From NCBI GenBank assembly GCA_029379385.1, contig CM055614.1, forward strand, positions 18,209,994 to 18,273,993: a DNA stretch of 64,000 nucleotides, read 5' to 3'. The notes beneath the pieces are model-generated. The model was not told where the DNA came from, did not search any database, and worked only from the letters and a program-made list of their open reading frames with translations. The position numbers and the translations under genes are program-made. Origin of the DNA: Quillaja saponaria. Lineage: Eukaryota > Streptophyta > Magnoliopsida > Fabales > Quillajaceae. Shown here piece after piece: positions 1-10,039 of the stretch (its first letter is position 1; every line of letters begins with the position of its first letter).

Positions 1-2
1 GC

Positions 3-110
3 TTGATGAGATGAGGCTGGGATCCTAGCATCTACCTACCTTGCCCCGAGTTACCAGTAGCTTTCCCTCAGCCAAAGGTCGACAAGGATGTCATAGACTT
101 TGATGAATGA
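3..110 (+). pseudogene. C-terminal tail of Athila ORF3
   Basis: Reading from base 3, an in-frame stop at 12-14 is followed by a Pro-rich stretch and an acidic end, D-V-I-D-F-D-E, then TGA at 108-110. E4 ORF3 ends the same way (D-I-D-I-D-F-D-N, stop at 49824-49826), and E2 ORF3 ends near an A-D-I-A-F-D motif. The function of ORF3 is unknown; it sits where Athila elements carry a so-called env-like frame. The call rests on position and the matching acidic tail. Confidence 0.6.
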
Positions 111-828
111 GGGAGTTACCTTTTTCCTTATCTTTTACTTTTGAGTTTTTTTCTTGTTGTTAAACATTAAGACACTGTTTATTTTAGGTTTGGAGGTGTA
201 TTTTTTGTTATGTAATTCTCTCATATGTAATTGTTATCCCTTTACTTCTTTATAGTGTAATTTTTTGTTTAGGTTTTAGTTTGTTTAGACCCATTTCATT
301 ATGTGTAATTTTCTGTTTAGGTTTTAGTTTTTTTAGAACTCAAGTGTTAGTTATGTTTATCATGATATTGAATGTTCCCCTTTTCCTATGATAAAACCCT
401 ATTTATGCATTGATTAGCACTTTTGATAAGATGGAAGCATATATTTGTTATTTATTGTGATTAGGGCATATTTCATACACTTTTTTTTCACAAGGCTATT
501 TTTACATAGGATTAATGTTTTCCCATTTATTTATTGAAATAATTCTTGCACTAGACTTAAACTCTAAAATTAGTGTAAATTTTTCTTAAGGCAAAATCCT
601 AGGCAAAAACTTAGTTGGAAATATGATTTAGGCTATTTTTGTGAAATCATTTGTTTGTGATACCCCATTTGCACCTTATTACTTTTTTTTAATGCATGAT
701 GATATAATCTTAAAGTAAGTTGAGAAATAAGTTTGGGGGAGAGCTAAAAATTCTCTTCCCCCCATACTACTGAATAGGTTTGGGGGTGTAGGTACTCTCT
801 TTAAACACATTAGAAAGGTTTGGTCCTG

Positions 829-854
829 AAAAAAAAAAAAAAAAAAAAAAAAAA
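829..854 (+). repeat. Poly(A) run of 26 in the 3' UTR
   Basis: An uninterrupted run of 26 A lies between ORF3 and the 3' LTR. An A-rich tract occupies the same place in E4 (near 50540) and as T-runs in the minus elements (27576-27595 in E3, near 63380 in E7), so it is an element feature rather than a processed-transcript tail. Confidence 0.85.
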
Positions 855-1380
855 GGAGAACAGAAAAGTGGGAAGTATTCATACCCATAAGAAAAGGAAA
901 TAGGGTACAAAATAGCCCATGATCATTGAGTATCTACATTTAAGAAAAATGGTAAAAGGGAGTTTCAATATTTATGTGCTTAGGGTAGATGAGCTTAAAA
1001 TTATCTATTTTCATCAAACATTTACTCTAGCCAAATATTACAAGCTAAATAATGACATTTTGATTTTTGACTTAGTGATAGCCTACATTAGTGGAGAGAT
1101 GAAGGAAAGACAAATGTTAGGAGTTAAGTCTAGTCCATTAATTATTCTAGTAAAAATTTCTTTTGAATAATGGATTTTAGTAGAAATGCCTTGCAGACAT
1201 ACACATGAGTTTGCTCGAACATGATAAATTTGAATGTATGCTTGTATCTTATTTTAAGTCTAGTCATTGTCATAAAAATTGAGGGTTTTTTTTAGGGGAA
1301 TGTTTAATTGTCTTGATAAATCTAACTATTATTTGATTTTTGTTACGTTCTTTCTTTTGCTCGGGACCAGCAAAATGCTA

Positions 1381-1392
1381 AGTTTGTAGGTG
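1381..1392 (+). other. Degenerate polypurine tract of E1
   Basis: AGTTTGTAGGTG immediately precedes the LTR start TGATAA. Other elements here have AGTTTGGGGGTG in the same place, so this copy has lost part of its G-run. It would prime plus-strand DNA synthesis. Confidence 0.7.
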
Positions 1393-1628
1393 TGATAATT
1401 CTAGAAAATAGAGTTATTTCACTATACTTTTCATTCCTATTTGATGCTAATTTATTGAGTTTAGAGTTAGAATGGTAGTTGAATTAAGAGTTTTAGTTAA
1501 TTTAGGATTATTAAGATTTTTAATAAAATTAGGAATAGCTTTTATTATTTTATTTGTTTTAGTTTTTTACAGTGTCCTAATCAAAGACAAATTAAAGAAA
1601 AAACATTGAAAGCCAGCATCGTAGCTAC

Positions 1629-1955
1629 AAGGAACTCCACGCCACAGCGTGGGAAAAGGAGAAATTAGGAAATAAGGCAGAGAGCTCAGCGTCGTGGCGT
1701 GCCTACATCTGAGCCGTAATGCCCTAAAAATACGTTGCCTAAAATGCAGATAGAGAGCTATGTGCCATAGAGCCATAAAGCTGAAGCCGTAGTGCTCAAG
1801 TGAAGACGACTTCTTAAACCAATTAGAGAGGATGGCACTGCAGTGCCATATACATGAAGCTACGGCATTAAAGAGTCAAAGTTTGAGTTGGACTAGGCAG
1901 AGGCTACGGCGCCACAGCACCAAAGAAGTATGGGCCGTGGTGCCAAGACGTGTTT
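1629..1955 (+). repeat. GC-rich dyad array in U3
   Basis: At least nine degenerate short dyads of the type GCCGTGGTGCC or GGCACTGCAGTGCC lie in this otherwise AT-rich LTR, just upstream of the TATA box. Matching arrays occur in every other LTR in the window and in the spacer between pol and ORF3. Role unknown; an enhancer-like or structured-RNA role is inference. Confidence 0.6.
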
Positions 1956-1995
1956 ATCAAGAATCCTAATTTAATTAAACTAGGATTAAAAGGTT

Positions 1996-2003
1996 TATAA
2001 ATA
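1996..2003 (+). promoter_or_regulatory. Candidate LTR TATA box
   Basis: TATAAATA is followed by a purine-rich stretch (GGGGAAGACTGAG), as in other plant LTR promoters. E4 has TATAAAGAG in the same context at 51881. Transcription of the element would start a short distance downstream. Confidence 0.55.
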
Positions 2004-2844
2004 AAGGGGAAGACTGAGCTTTTCAGAGAGATACCAGAGCTTATGATAGAGATACCTAAGGAGTTAGTGAAGACCTGGAGTCGTGATAATTTCTAGTTTT
2101 CTTTTCTCTTCTTGTTATTTTCCTATTACTTGTAATGGTTGTATCCTTTATGTTTTGGTTTTTAGTAGTTAGTATGAAGTAGTTTAGTTCCAGGGTTACA
2201 ATTGAACTCACATGTAAACTATGAATCTTTGCTTTGCTTTAATTTATGTTTTAGTTCTAAATATTTATCTTATCTTGATCTTTAATGCTTATAGTAGTCT
2301 AATCATCAATTTAATTGATTAGGTATTCTGGAATTAGCTTAGAAGAGTCAATTCTAGGATTAGCCTTAGGTAGCATAACTTGTGTTTGGAATATACTCTT
2401 TAATCACAAGTAACAGAAAATATTGATTCTTGAAGAGTTTTATCTTAGGATAATTCTCATAGAAATATAGAGGATTAAACTTAGGGGAATATATAGTTAC
2501 TAGACATAGGTGTATGCTAGTAATTGCTTAAGAAATCTCTATTAATATTTACATTATTGCATAAATTGAAGTTAGTTAAGGAAACAAAGTGAAGTGTGGG
2601 TGATATTGTAAACCTAGTTTTTAATTTACAAGTTTTTCGTAATTAGTTATAATAATCACTATCTCAAATATTCAATTGGCTTGATTAACATTAGGATACA
2701 TGATATTGGTAATTATATATAAAGTAGATTACTCCTCGTAGGAACAATCCTTACTTATTCCATATTATTTGTGAATGATACGTGCGCTTGCATAGGTAAA
2801 ATCTGTGTTAATGCATAGCTGAAGGATACTTAGTTGAAGAGTGT

Positions 2845-3100
2845 ATGACATTTTGTTCAAGATACTTGAATGATAGTGTGGAGACAAAGTTGAATAAGGC
2901 ATCCAAGAATTGTTATTATAAAGGTGCACATGAAGAAATACCTTCTCTATTTCCAAATTTTGGTCATCATATTGGAGGGAAGAAAAATAAAAGAGGAAAG
3001 ACATTTAACTTTGATCTTGTTTTATAAACTTAGGCACATCGATATGTCTTATTTAACTGCAGTATCATGAAGTTGAGTATGTATAGATTATCCTATCACA
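2845..3100 (+). pseudogene. CACTA transposase fragment (TNP2-type, downstream part)
   Basis: The open part (to 3027) has a RYLND-x-VETKLN motif close to the RYLH-x-IETRFN motif that follows the TNP2 transposase domain in plant CACTA elements. It is followed by an F-x-x-F-G-x-x-I-G-G-K stretch. After a stop and frame change, 3034-3057 reads A-H-R-Y-V-L-F-N, another hallmark of this protein. The piece is about 80 residues of a protein usually over 1000 residues, so it is a fragment that cannot be functional. Confidence 0.6.
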
Positions 3101-3919
3101 GACTTTGATAAGATTATAAGCCTCTCATATAAATGGTGATTCCATAAAGCACTATTGGATTTGGTTCTCTTATTTGAATATGTAATATGGAATATGGTTG
3201 GAGCCAAAAATGTAGCTTTTTTAAGAATAACTGTTTGTAGTTTGAGATATATACTGTTTCTTTAGATGATAGATATTACAAATTTACAACTTATACTAAT
3301 TTTGACATTTTAGGTTGTCTTATAACACCTATTTGTGATTTCTTTTTCATACAAAAAATAAAATAAAATTGTTCAGAGCAAGGAAGGAGAATCTTTAAGA
3401 GCCAACACAAGTAGAAATGTTTATTGAAACTCGTCAAAATAAAAAGAGAAAATAGATAGATCCTCAAACAAGTGAAAAAATTATAAGCACTATTTTTTTA
3501 TCTATCTTGAATCTCTTTCAGATATAAATTCTTAAATTTATGAAGCTTGTAATTTGGTAATCATGTTGGAAACTTAATTTACAAATTTTAGGCACTTAGA
3601 TTAAAGGTGACCATGTTATCTGAATCTGCAAAAAAATTGATGATTATATCTCTTACATAGATACTAGTGGTTGCTAATGATGAGACTTTGATGCCTATTT
3701 ATACACAGATAAGTTTGTCATGATTTTAAAATTTGATTTGTTGTCAAAACTTAAGGAATGTATTGAGAATTCTAATGAAAGTAGTAAAGATGTCCTTACT
3801 ATTATGTTTGGGAAAGAGAAACCTGGAAAAGTACATTCCTTTGGGAGAAACATCACTCCATTATCACTGAAAAGAAAATTTTAATTTGAGTTTATGCAAA
3901 AGGCAATGAAGAAAGGTTT

Positions 3920-4120
3920 TGATCTTGGCAACAAGATATGCAAAAAGAAATGCAAAAGAAGATGTTTGATGTTGTTCAAACTATTTTAGTTGGTCTTTAA
4001 CGAAGTAATCCTAATTTGGTCATTACACTAGAAATATTTGCACCATTATTGGCTTCTCCACATGATGATGACAGTGCACATATGCAATCATCTACATCTA
4101 CACATCTTATAGTACTGTAA
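3920..4120 (+). pseudogene. CACTA protein C-terminal fragment
   Basis: One frame reads W-Q-Q-D-M-Q-K-E-M-Q and, after an in-frame stop, S-N-P-N-L-V-I. A Gln/Met-rich helix followed by an N-P-x-hydrophobic motif is typical of the C-terminal region of plant CACTA open reading frames. It lies about 0.9 kb downstream of the transposase fragment on the same strand. Short and decayed; the call depends on the neighbouring fragment. Confidence 0.45.
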
Positions 4121-4639
4121 AAGGTATATATGAGATGATATTATCTACATATACATAACTTTCAAAACTTTTTCTTAGTTTTTGAGTTAGAATTTATTTG
4201 TGCAGGATCAATATTTAAGTAGAGGTGACAAATTTTTTGACAATGAAGATGATGCTATACCTAATAGAGATCATGATGCAATAGATTAAGATAATAATGA
4301 GATGAATGATGAAGATGTTCAAATGAATGAAAATGATATAGCTCATTTTTAATTCAGATTGTATGAGATGTTATACTATGAGAATATTGTTGGTTGTTTA
4401 TTTAGTTATAGTGGTATATTTAACCATGTTTCAAACTTAGTGTTTGTTGGATTCTCAAATTTTTTTAGGATTGTTACTTTCTACTTAATGATGAAATAAT
4501 GGACTTTTTTGTTCATTGTAATTATGTCTTTCAATGTATGTAATGGTATTGTATCAGGTATTTGATCTTGTTTTGTTGTATTGAAATATTATATCAAAAA
4601 TGGTAATTTTATTTTATACATTTGTAGCTAGAATACTAA

Positions 4640-4950
4640 ATGAAAAGGCAACAAAAATTGAGTGATACAATATATAAAAAAAGAAAGTGTTGTCTTTGGT
4701 TAAATGAAAATTGTTTCACATTCAAAATAAAAAGTTGCTAGAAGTATAACATAACCATTGCAAGAAAGAAAACAAATGTTGCCTAATTAAAAAACAAAAT
4801 GTTGCTCAAACCTTCAAAACCACTACTGTACTTAGATCTAAGAAATGTTGCTATTAATAGAATTGTTGCTCAAAAGTGTTGCCTTTAATTGTAATAAAAC
4901 ATTGCATTAAATACTATTTAGCAGCGGTTTGATCATTGTTGCAATAAAAA
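4640..4950 (+). repeat. Subterminal GTTGC repeats of the CACTA remnant
   Basis: GTTGC or its complement GCAAC recurs about eight to ten times (AATGTTGCT, GTGTTGCCT, ATTGTTGCAAT and similar). Clustered short repeats of this sort bind the transposase partner protein in En/Spm elements. No terminal inverted repeat follows; minus-strand LTR sequence begins at about 4965. Confidence 0.5.
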
Positions 4951-4964
4951 ATAAAAAATTGATA

Positions 4965-6241
4965 TAGAATTCTTAACCAATTACTAGCATACACCTATAT
5001 CTAGCAATTATATATTTTCCTTAGTTTAATCCCCTATATTCCTATGAGAATTATCCTAAAACAAACTCTTCAAGAGCCAACATTTAGTGCTACTTATGAT
5101 TAAAGAGTATATTCTTATCTCTTTAACAAATCAAATTGACTAATTTAGATGATCAATCCAAACACAAGTGATGTTACCCAAGGCTAACCCTAGAATTGAC
5201 TCTTCCAAGTCAATCTCAAAATTCCTAACCAATTAAATTGATGATCAGACAATTAGAAGCATTAAGATTAAAATAACATAAATATGTAAAACTAAAACTT
5301 AAATTAAAGCAAATGAAAGGTTACATAGGTTATATGTGAGTTCAATTATAATCTTATAATTAAACTATTCCATACTAACTAATAAAAACAAAAACATAAA
5401 AGATACAATCATTACAAGCAATAGGAAAATAACAAGAAGAAAGAAGAAACCTAGAAGTTGTCACAGCTCCAGGTCTTCACTAGCTCCTTAGGTATCTTCA
5501 TCACGAGCTCTGGTATATCTAAAAACCTCATCCTTGACCTCTTTAATAGACCTTTTAATCCTAGTGTAATTAAACTAGGATTCTTCTAAAACACATAATG
5601 GAGTTGTGGCATGCAGCTAAATGGTGCTGCGGTGTTAAAGCCTCTGCATAGTCCTACTCAAATTATAACATATCACGTCGCGGCTTCCTATGTTATTGTC
5701 GTTGCAACACCATCCTCTCGGGTTATTAACTAAGCCATCTTCACTTGGGCATCGTGGCTTCATTATACTCGCACTGCAGCTTATTGGCCTTGGTGTAATT
5801 TTTAGGCACCTTGGATTGGGGATGCCACGACATGAAGTACATAGGAATCGCAGCTCAGAGCTCTTTGGCTGGTTTGTGCAACTCTTATTTTACCAGCCTC
5901 AGAATTTAAGCTTTGTCATAGAACGACACAGGTCTCTAGGCCTGATTCATTAATTTCCTTTATGGCATCGTGACTCTACATTACTTGGCTCTACAATGCT
6001 GACTTTGTTTCCTCTCCTTCTTTGTGTACATTTTGGACACTGCAAAAACACCTAAGATAAACTAAACAACAAAAACATAAAAGTATTCCAAATCATATAT
6101 TAAAAAACCCTAAGAACTCCTAAACAACCTAAAGTGATTAGAACACTTAATTTGACTAACATTCTAACTCTAAACCTTAGGATTTAGCATGAAATAGGAA
6201 TTAAAAGTGTAGTGAAATAATTCTAGTTTAGAGAGTTATCA
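4965..6241 (-). repeat. 3' LTR of E2, U5-truncated
   Basis: On the minus strand it begins TGATAACTCTC directly after the polypurine tract. It aligns along its length with 15630-17445. The part equivalent to 15381-15620 is missing, so it is cut at the CACTA junction. The GC-rich dyad array occupies about 5600-5990. Confidence 0.82.
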
Positions 6242-6255
6242 CACTCCCAAACTTA
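6242..6255 (-). other. Polypurine tract of E2
   Basis: The minus strand reads TAAGTTTGGGAGTG immediately before the LTR TGATAA. One G-to-A change interrupts the G-run seen in other copies. Confidence 0.75.
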
Positions 6256-7669
6256 GGATTTTGCTAGTCCTAAGCAAAAGGAAAGAAAACAAACAAATAA
6301 CCAAACAAGACTCACAATTAACTTATTAATAATGAACTAATTATTCCCTTAAAAATCCTTAAATTTTATAAGAAAGACTTTGACTCAAGACAAAACACAA
6401 GTATAACCTTCAATTTATCATGTTCAAGCAAACTTCATGTATGTAAGCATCTTCACCAAAGTTTAAATGGCTTCAAAGATATTTCTAAAAAATCTCAAAT
6501 ACTAGTCTTAACCCCTAGAACTTCGCCTTTCCTTCTTCTCTCCACTAATGTAGCCTAACAATTAGTCAAAAATTAATAAGTCTTTATTCATCTTGTAATG
6601 TTTGGCTAGGGTAAAGGTTAGATGAAATGAAATTTTTAGGCTTAAGTACCCTAAGCACAAAGTTCATTGTAAGAACTCACCCTTTCTTTGGTTTAATACT
6701 AACTTCCACTCACTTAGGCTTAAAATAATTCATCAATGTTTTTATATATCACCTGATTTTCTCTTTAATTTATAATTTTTTTAAATTTTTACATAGGCAT
6801 GGAGGCTTCCTTTTATCTTTCTCTATTTTATCCAAACCTTTGGCTTGTAGAAAACTTCTCAAGGACATTCCACATACTTCCCCAAATTTATTTTTTATGA
6901 AGTGGGATGATAACAATTTTAAACTTACTTGATTTGCACTCATCATTACGGATTTGCTTCAAACTCATGCCTTTTTAAAGCTCAATAGTATTGCATGTTT
7001 AATGTGCTCAAAGTCATAAGGTGCAAATGAGGTCTTACAAAAAAAGGAATTGGTTAACATATACTTATGCTAGAAAGAATAGGCTTTCGGCTTAAAAGTG
7101 GGTTTCTAAGAATATATAAAAGTAAGGGTGGATATAACAAAGGCTTTATTGGTCCAAAAATTGCCTAAATCATGTTCACAACTAAATCTCGCCTAGGATT
7201 TTGCCTCAAGAGGAATTCACACTAATTCAAGAGGTTAAAAAGGGTTTAAGGGTTATAAAGAAAAATTATTTAAAGACATTAGCCCTAAGTGAAAATAACC
7301 TTGTGTATGTAAAGGTGCATGAGATATTTTTCCTAATTATAATAAATTGAAAAAAAAATAAATTCTTGCATCATCATCAAAAATCAATAATCAATGCATT
7401 AATAAGGTACTATCATGGGAATAGGGAAACATCCGAACATCATTAGTAAATTGAAATTGCAATTCTACTTAGAACAATACTGAGAAAGGACACACATTAC
7501 ATCCTAAATACCATGTCTAAACAAATTACACTTAAAATAGGGGTAATAATATTACATATGAAATAAACAAATTACATAACTGAAAGTTACATTCCAAAAT
7601 TTAGTCTAAACAATGTCCCAGCACTTAAAGAAAAGAGAATGAAAAGGAAATATAAAAAGGATAAGAGTA
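6256..7669 (-). other. E2 3' UTR, no gene
   Basis: AT-rich sequence between ORF3 and the LTR with no sustained frame. It resembles the 3' UTRs at 26945-28225 and 49827-51221 (reversed as needed), including a Leu-Thr-like relic phrase at CTAGGATTTTGCCTC near 7194. A second degenerate polypurine-like tract (CCCCAAATTTA) lies near 6888. Confidence 0.6.
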
Positions 7670-7671
7670 TT

Positions 7672-8740
7672 CCCTCGAGTATCGAAGGCGATGTCAGCCT
7701 CATTGACATTGGGCTGGGAAAAGGGTATAGGTGACTTGGGGCAAGGTGGATAAGTGCTAAGACTCCACCCGTCTCTCATCAAACCAATCCGAAGAAGTTC
7801 ATTGCTTTGCTTGCTACATCTGATGACTATAGTTCCAGTGTTCTGCACACTGCACCTCAAGTAGTAAGATGCATCGTCCTATGGTAAGTGACTTGATAGC
7901 TGTGGGGTGTGCTAGCATTGTTCCGCTGCCCTCACCACTCTCATAGTTCTTTTAGAAGAACTTCTAGACCATGTCATCATTAATGTCTCCTCTTGACATG
8001 TTCAATTTGCTCCCCATTATCCCACTTTACTCCAGCCACCTGGCATAGTTTCGTGATCAGTGACTGGAACCAGAGGTCCCAACTTCTTGGCATTCACACT
8101 CTGCAAAATAGTACTATGTACTACTTTGCCCACATTAATTGACTTACTAGTCATAATAAAGTATAGCTGTATGGCTCGATCCTAGGTAACATCACTCACG
8201 TGGCCAATGAGCAGAAATTTTGCCAGTACAAAATAGTACTATGTCCATGCATGCCCCTCTAGCTGGTTAACTCTAAAGTGCACTAGCACATCATTGGTTA
8301 TCTTCTAATGTGAGTCTTTGTAGCAGAACTTATCAATTTCTATCTGCCTGTTAACCTCTCCCCTTGCAGAAGTGATGTATTCATACTTGTCAAAACTGGG
8401 GAGGTCGTAGTACTGGTTGATGGCTATGCTGTCAAAGCTTATATGCTTCCCTCTTACAAATATAGCACCATCAACACTTTTCAGGACATTCGCATAGAAT
8501 TCCTGGACTATGGGCAGTACGACTGCTGATGGCACTTCCCTAAATTTCTCCCAGCTTTTCCTTTCCAAGAATGTGTGCACAAAGGGATAGTAATGATGAG
8601 ATATTGAGAATCCCTGTTAAGGAACAGTCTTCTTGCGCATCATCTCCTTGAAATAATGCTCACCTACAAGCTTATGAGACAAACTTGGAAAAGTCAAACT
8701 ATGCTACTGTGGCAGAAGATCAAGTAGCCTGCAAAAATAG
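7672..8740 (-). pseudogene. Athila ORF3, PF20167-like protein of unknown function
   Basis: The best-preserved part (8580-8305) reads V-x-x-F-Y-A-N, then F-V-R-G-K-x-I-S-F-D-x-x-A-I-N-x-Y-Y-D-L-P. This V-R-G-K / F-S-x-x-x-I-N-x-x-Y motif is characteristic of the Pfam family named 'putative plant transposon protein' (PF20167), which is carried by Athila-type elements. A stop interrupts the frame near 8616 and frame changes occur below 8305. The end near 7675 has an A-D-I-A-F-D motif like the acidic ends in E1 and E4. The Pfam name should not be read as a DNA transposase; biochemical role unknown. Confidence 0.65.
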
Positions 8741-9507
8741 AAAAACCCAACCCTGCAATTACCCTAGCAACACAAATCAACCATAGACCTGAAATTAATT
8801 AAGCAAAGGGTTGCCAACCTATATATCATTGTTGATACATAATGAATATAGTTATGTAAAATTCAAGCAAGAAAAACTAAGGTATTCTTCCATTAACAAT
8901 ACGATCACAACCACCCCCAAACTTAGCCCATAAAATGTATACATGTAATGGCAATTCATATGAACCAAGAAAGAGAAAGGGAATGACTATGGGGTATAAT
9001 AAAAATTCATATCATAAATATTAATCAATAAAATCTTAAGAAAATTTTGTTTTATATTCAAAACATAACCTTCATATAAGTATGTAACCTAAACCCAAAA
9101 TAAAAAACTATGCCCCAATACCCTAAATAAAGACATTCACCCACTAATCATGATGCAACTAAGTCATAGAACACAAGAAAAACATCTTACCTACCAAAAA
9201 ATTCAAAGAATGAGAAACAAGGTAGGAGAGAACTTACTTGTGTTGAAGTACTTAGAGAACCGCGTGTAAACAATGATGTAGGGTGAGGGGAATTGCGGGA
9301 CAGTGATGAATTTTAGCAAGAAAGGGGTTTGGGCTTAAGGATTTAACTTTAAAACTTCTAATTCAAAGAAGAAAGGTGTTAGGATTTAAGTTTGGGATAG
9401 TTTAGGGGTCAAAAAATGTGTTAAAAACTAAACCCAATAGAATGCTGCAACATGAGGTATTTGGCAGTGTCCAACCTAAAAAATTCACAATTTAAAAATA
9501 CAGAGCT
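8741..9507 (-). other. Leader upstream of E2 ORF3
   Basis: No reading frame. It contains an extra polypurine-like motif (minus strand TAAGTTTGGGGGTGG at about 8911-8925) upstream of ORF3; E3 and E4 have the same motif in the same place. Confidence 0.5.
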
Positions 9508-9865
9508 TAACGCCATGGCATGTATTGCATGGCATCGCTGCTTAAGCCATACTGCCTGACTTTGAGATTTTCTAGTTTTGTGACACCACGACATATAGTA
9601 ACCTCATGCCATGGCATCCTGCTTACTGTGTAAATGAGTTAACTTTTGGGTTTTGGATTTTAAGGCATTGTGTACTCTATTTGAAAAGGTATTTGGTTGA
9701 CTTTAGGATGCCGTAGCGTGATAGTCTCTGAGTACATACCTACATTTTTTTTCAAACAGTGATGCCATGGCATTAAGTTGAGTTATGCAACAGCATGATG
9801 TTTTCAATTTAATATACTTGAATCCTTTAATTGGGACGCCGTAGTGTGTAATTCCTTTGTGCCGT
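9508..9865 (-). repeat. GC-rich dyad array between pol and ORF3 of E2
   Basis: Repeated degenerate dyads such as CGCCATGGCATG, GATGCCATGGCATT and GCCGTGGTGT lie in AT-rich sequence between the end of pol and ORF3. The same motif type fills U3 of the LTRs. Position is shared with E4 (47685-48075) and weakly with E3 (29865-29970). Function unknown. Confidence 0.55.
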
Positions 9866-10039
9866 GGTGTTGAGGCTTTTTTATTTATATTTTTAATTCT
9901 TTTCAATGGCTTATCAAAGATGAGGTAAAGGCTAAGTAAAAGATAAAAATTTATAAAGTAAAAGAAAGAAAAAAGATTTAGAACTTGGGTTGCCTCCCAA
10001 TAAGCGCTTGGTTCAAAGTTCTCGACTTGACTATATGTT

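Larger units (their letters stand above)
1..2810 (+). mobile_element. E1: 3' end of an Athila-like Ty3/gypsy element
   Basis: The window opens inside an element. The order is the last codons of ORF3, a long A-rich 3' UTR, a degenerate polypurine tract and a complete-looking 3' LTR. The same order is seen in E4 at 49700-52709, which supports the assignment. Everything 5' of ORF3 lies outside the window. No target duplication can be checked. Bases 111-828 and 855-1380 hold no credible gene; they are 3' UTR that resembles 49830-51220 of E4, with two internal polypurine-like tracts near 731 and 776. Confidence 0.8.
1393..2810 (+). repeat. 3' LTR of E1 (about 1.42 kb)
   Basis: The LTR starts TGATAATTCTAG directly after the polypurine tract. 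Near its end it has the family signature GATACGTGCGCTTGCAT. It aligns by eye with the E4 LTR (51234-52709) and, reversed, with LTRs at 4965-6241 and 15381-17449. The 3' end is placed where similarity to the 15381 LTR stops and is uncertain by about 10 bases; the expected terminal CA is not clear. Confidence 0.82.
2811..4964 (+). mobile_element. CACTA (En/Spm) DNA transposon remnant
   Basis: The stretch between two LTR elements carries two decayed plus-strand coding pieces typical of plant CACTA transposons and a 3' block of repeated GTTGC motifs like CACTA subterminal repeats. No terminal CACTA inverted repeat is visible at either end, so both termini seem lost or truncated. Bases 3110-3890 and 4130-4640 hold no readable frame and are presumed decayed transposon sequence. 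Confidence 0.6.

Noticed and set aside
679..888. 69-codon minus-strand frame with a poly-Phe run
   Set aside because: It is created by the A26 run in the E1 3' UTR and has no protein signature.
1629..1955. CRISPR-like or tRNA-like interpretation of the short dyads
   Set aside because: Spacing is irregular, repeats are degenerate and the context is a plant LTR.
8305..8580. Reading PF20167 as evidence of a DNA transposon
   Set aside because: The Pfam name says 'transposon protein', but here it lies between integrase and the 3' LTR of a Ty3/gypsy element in three copies, so it is retrotransposon ORF3.
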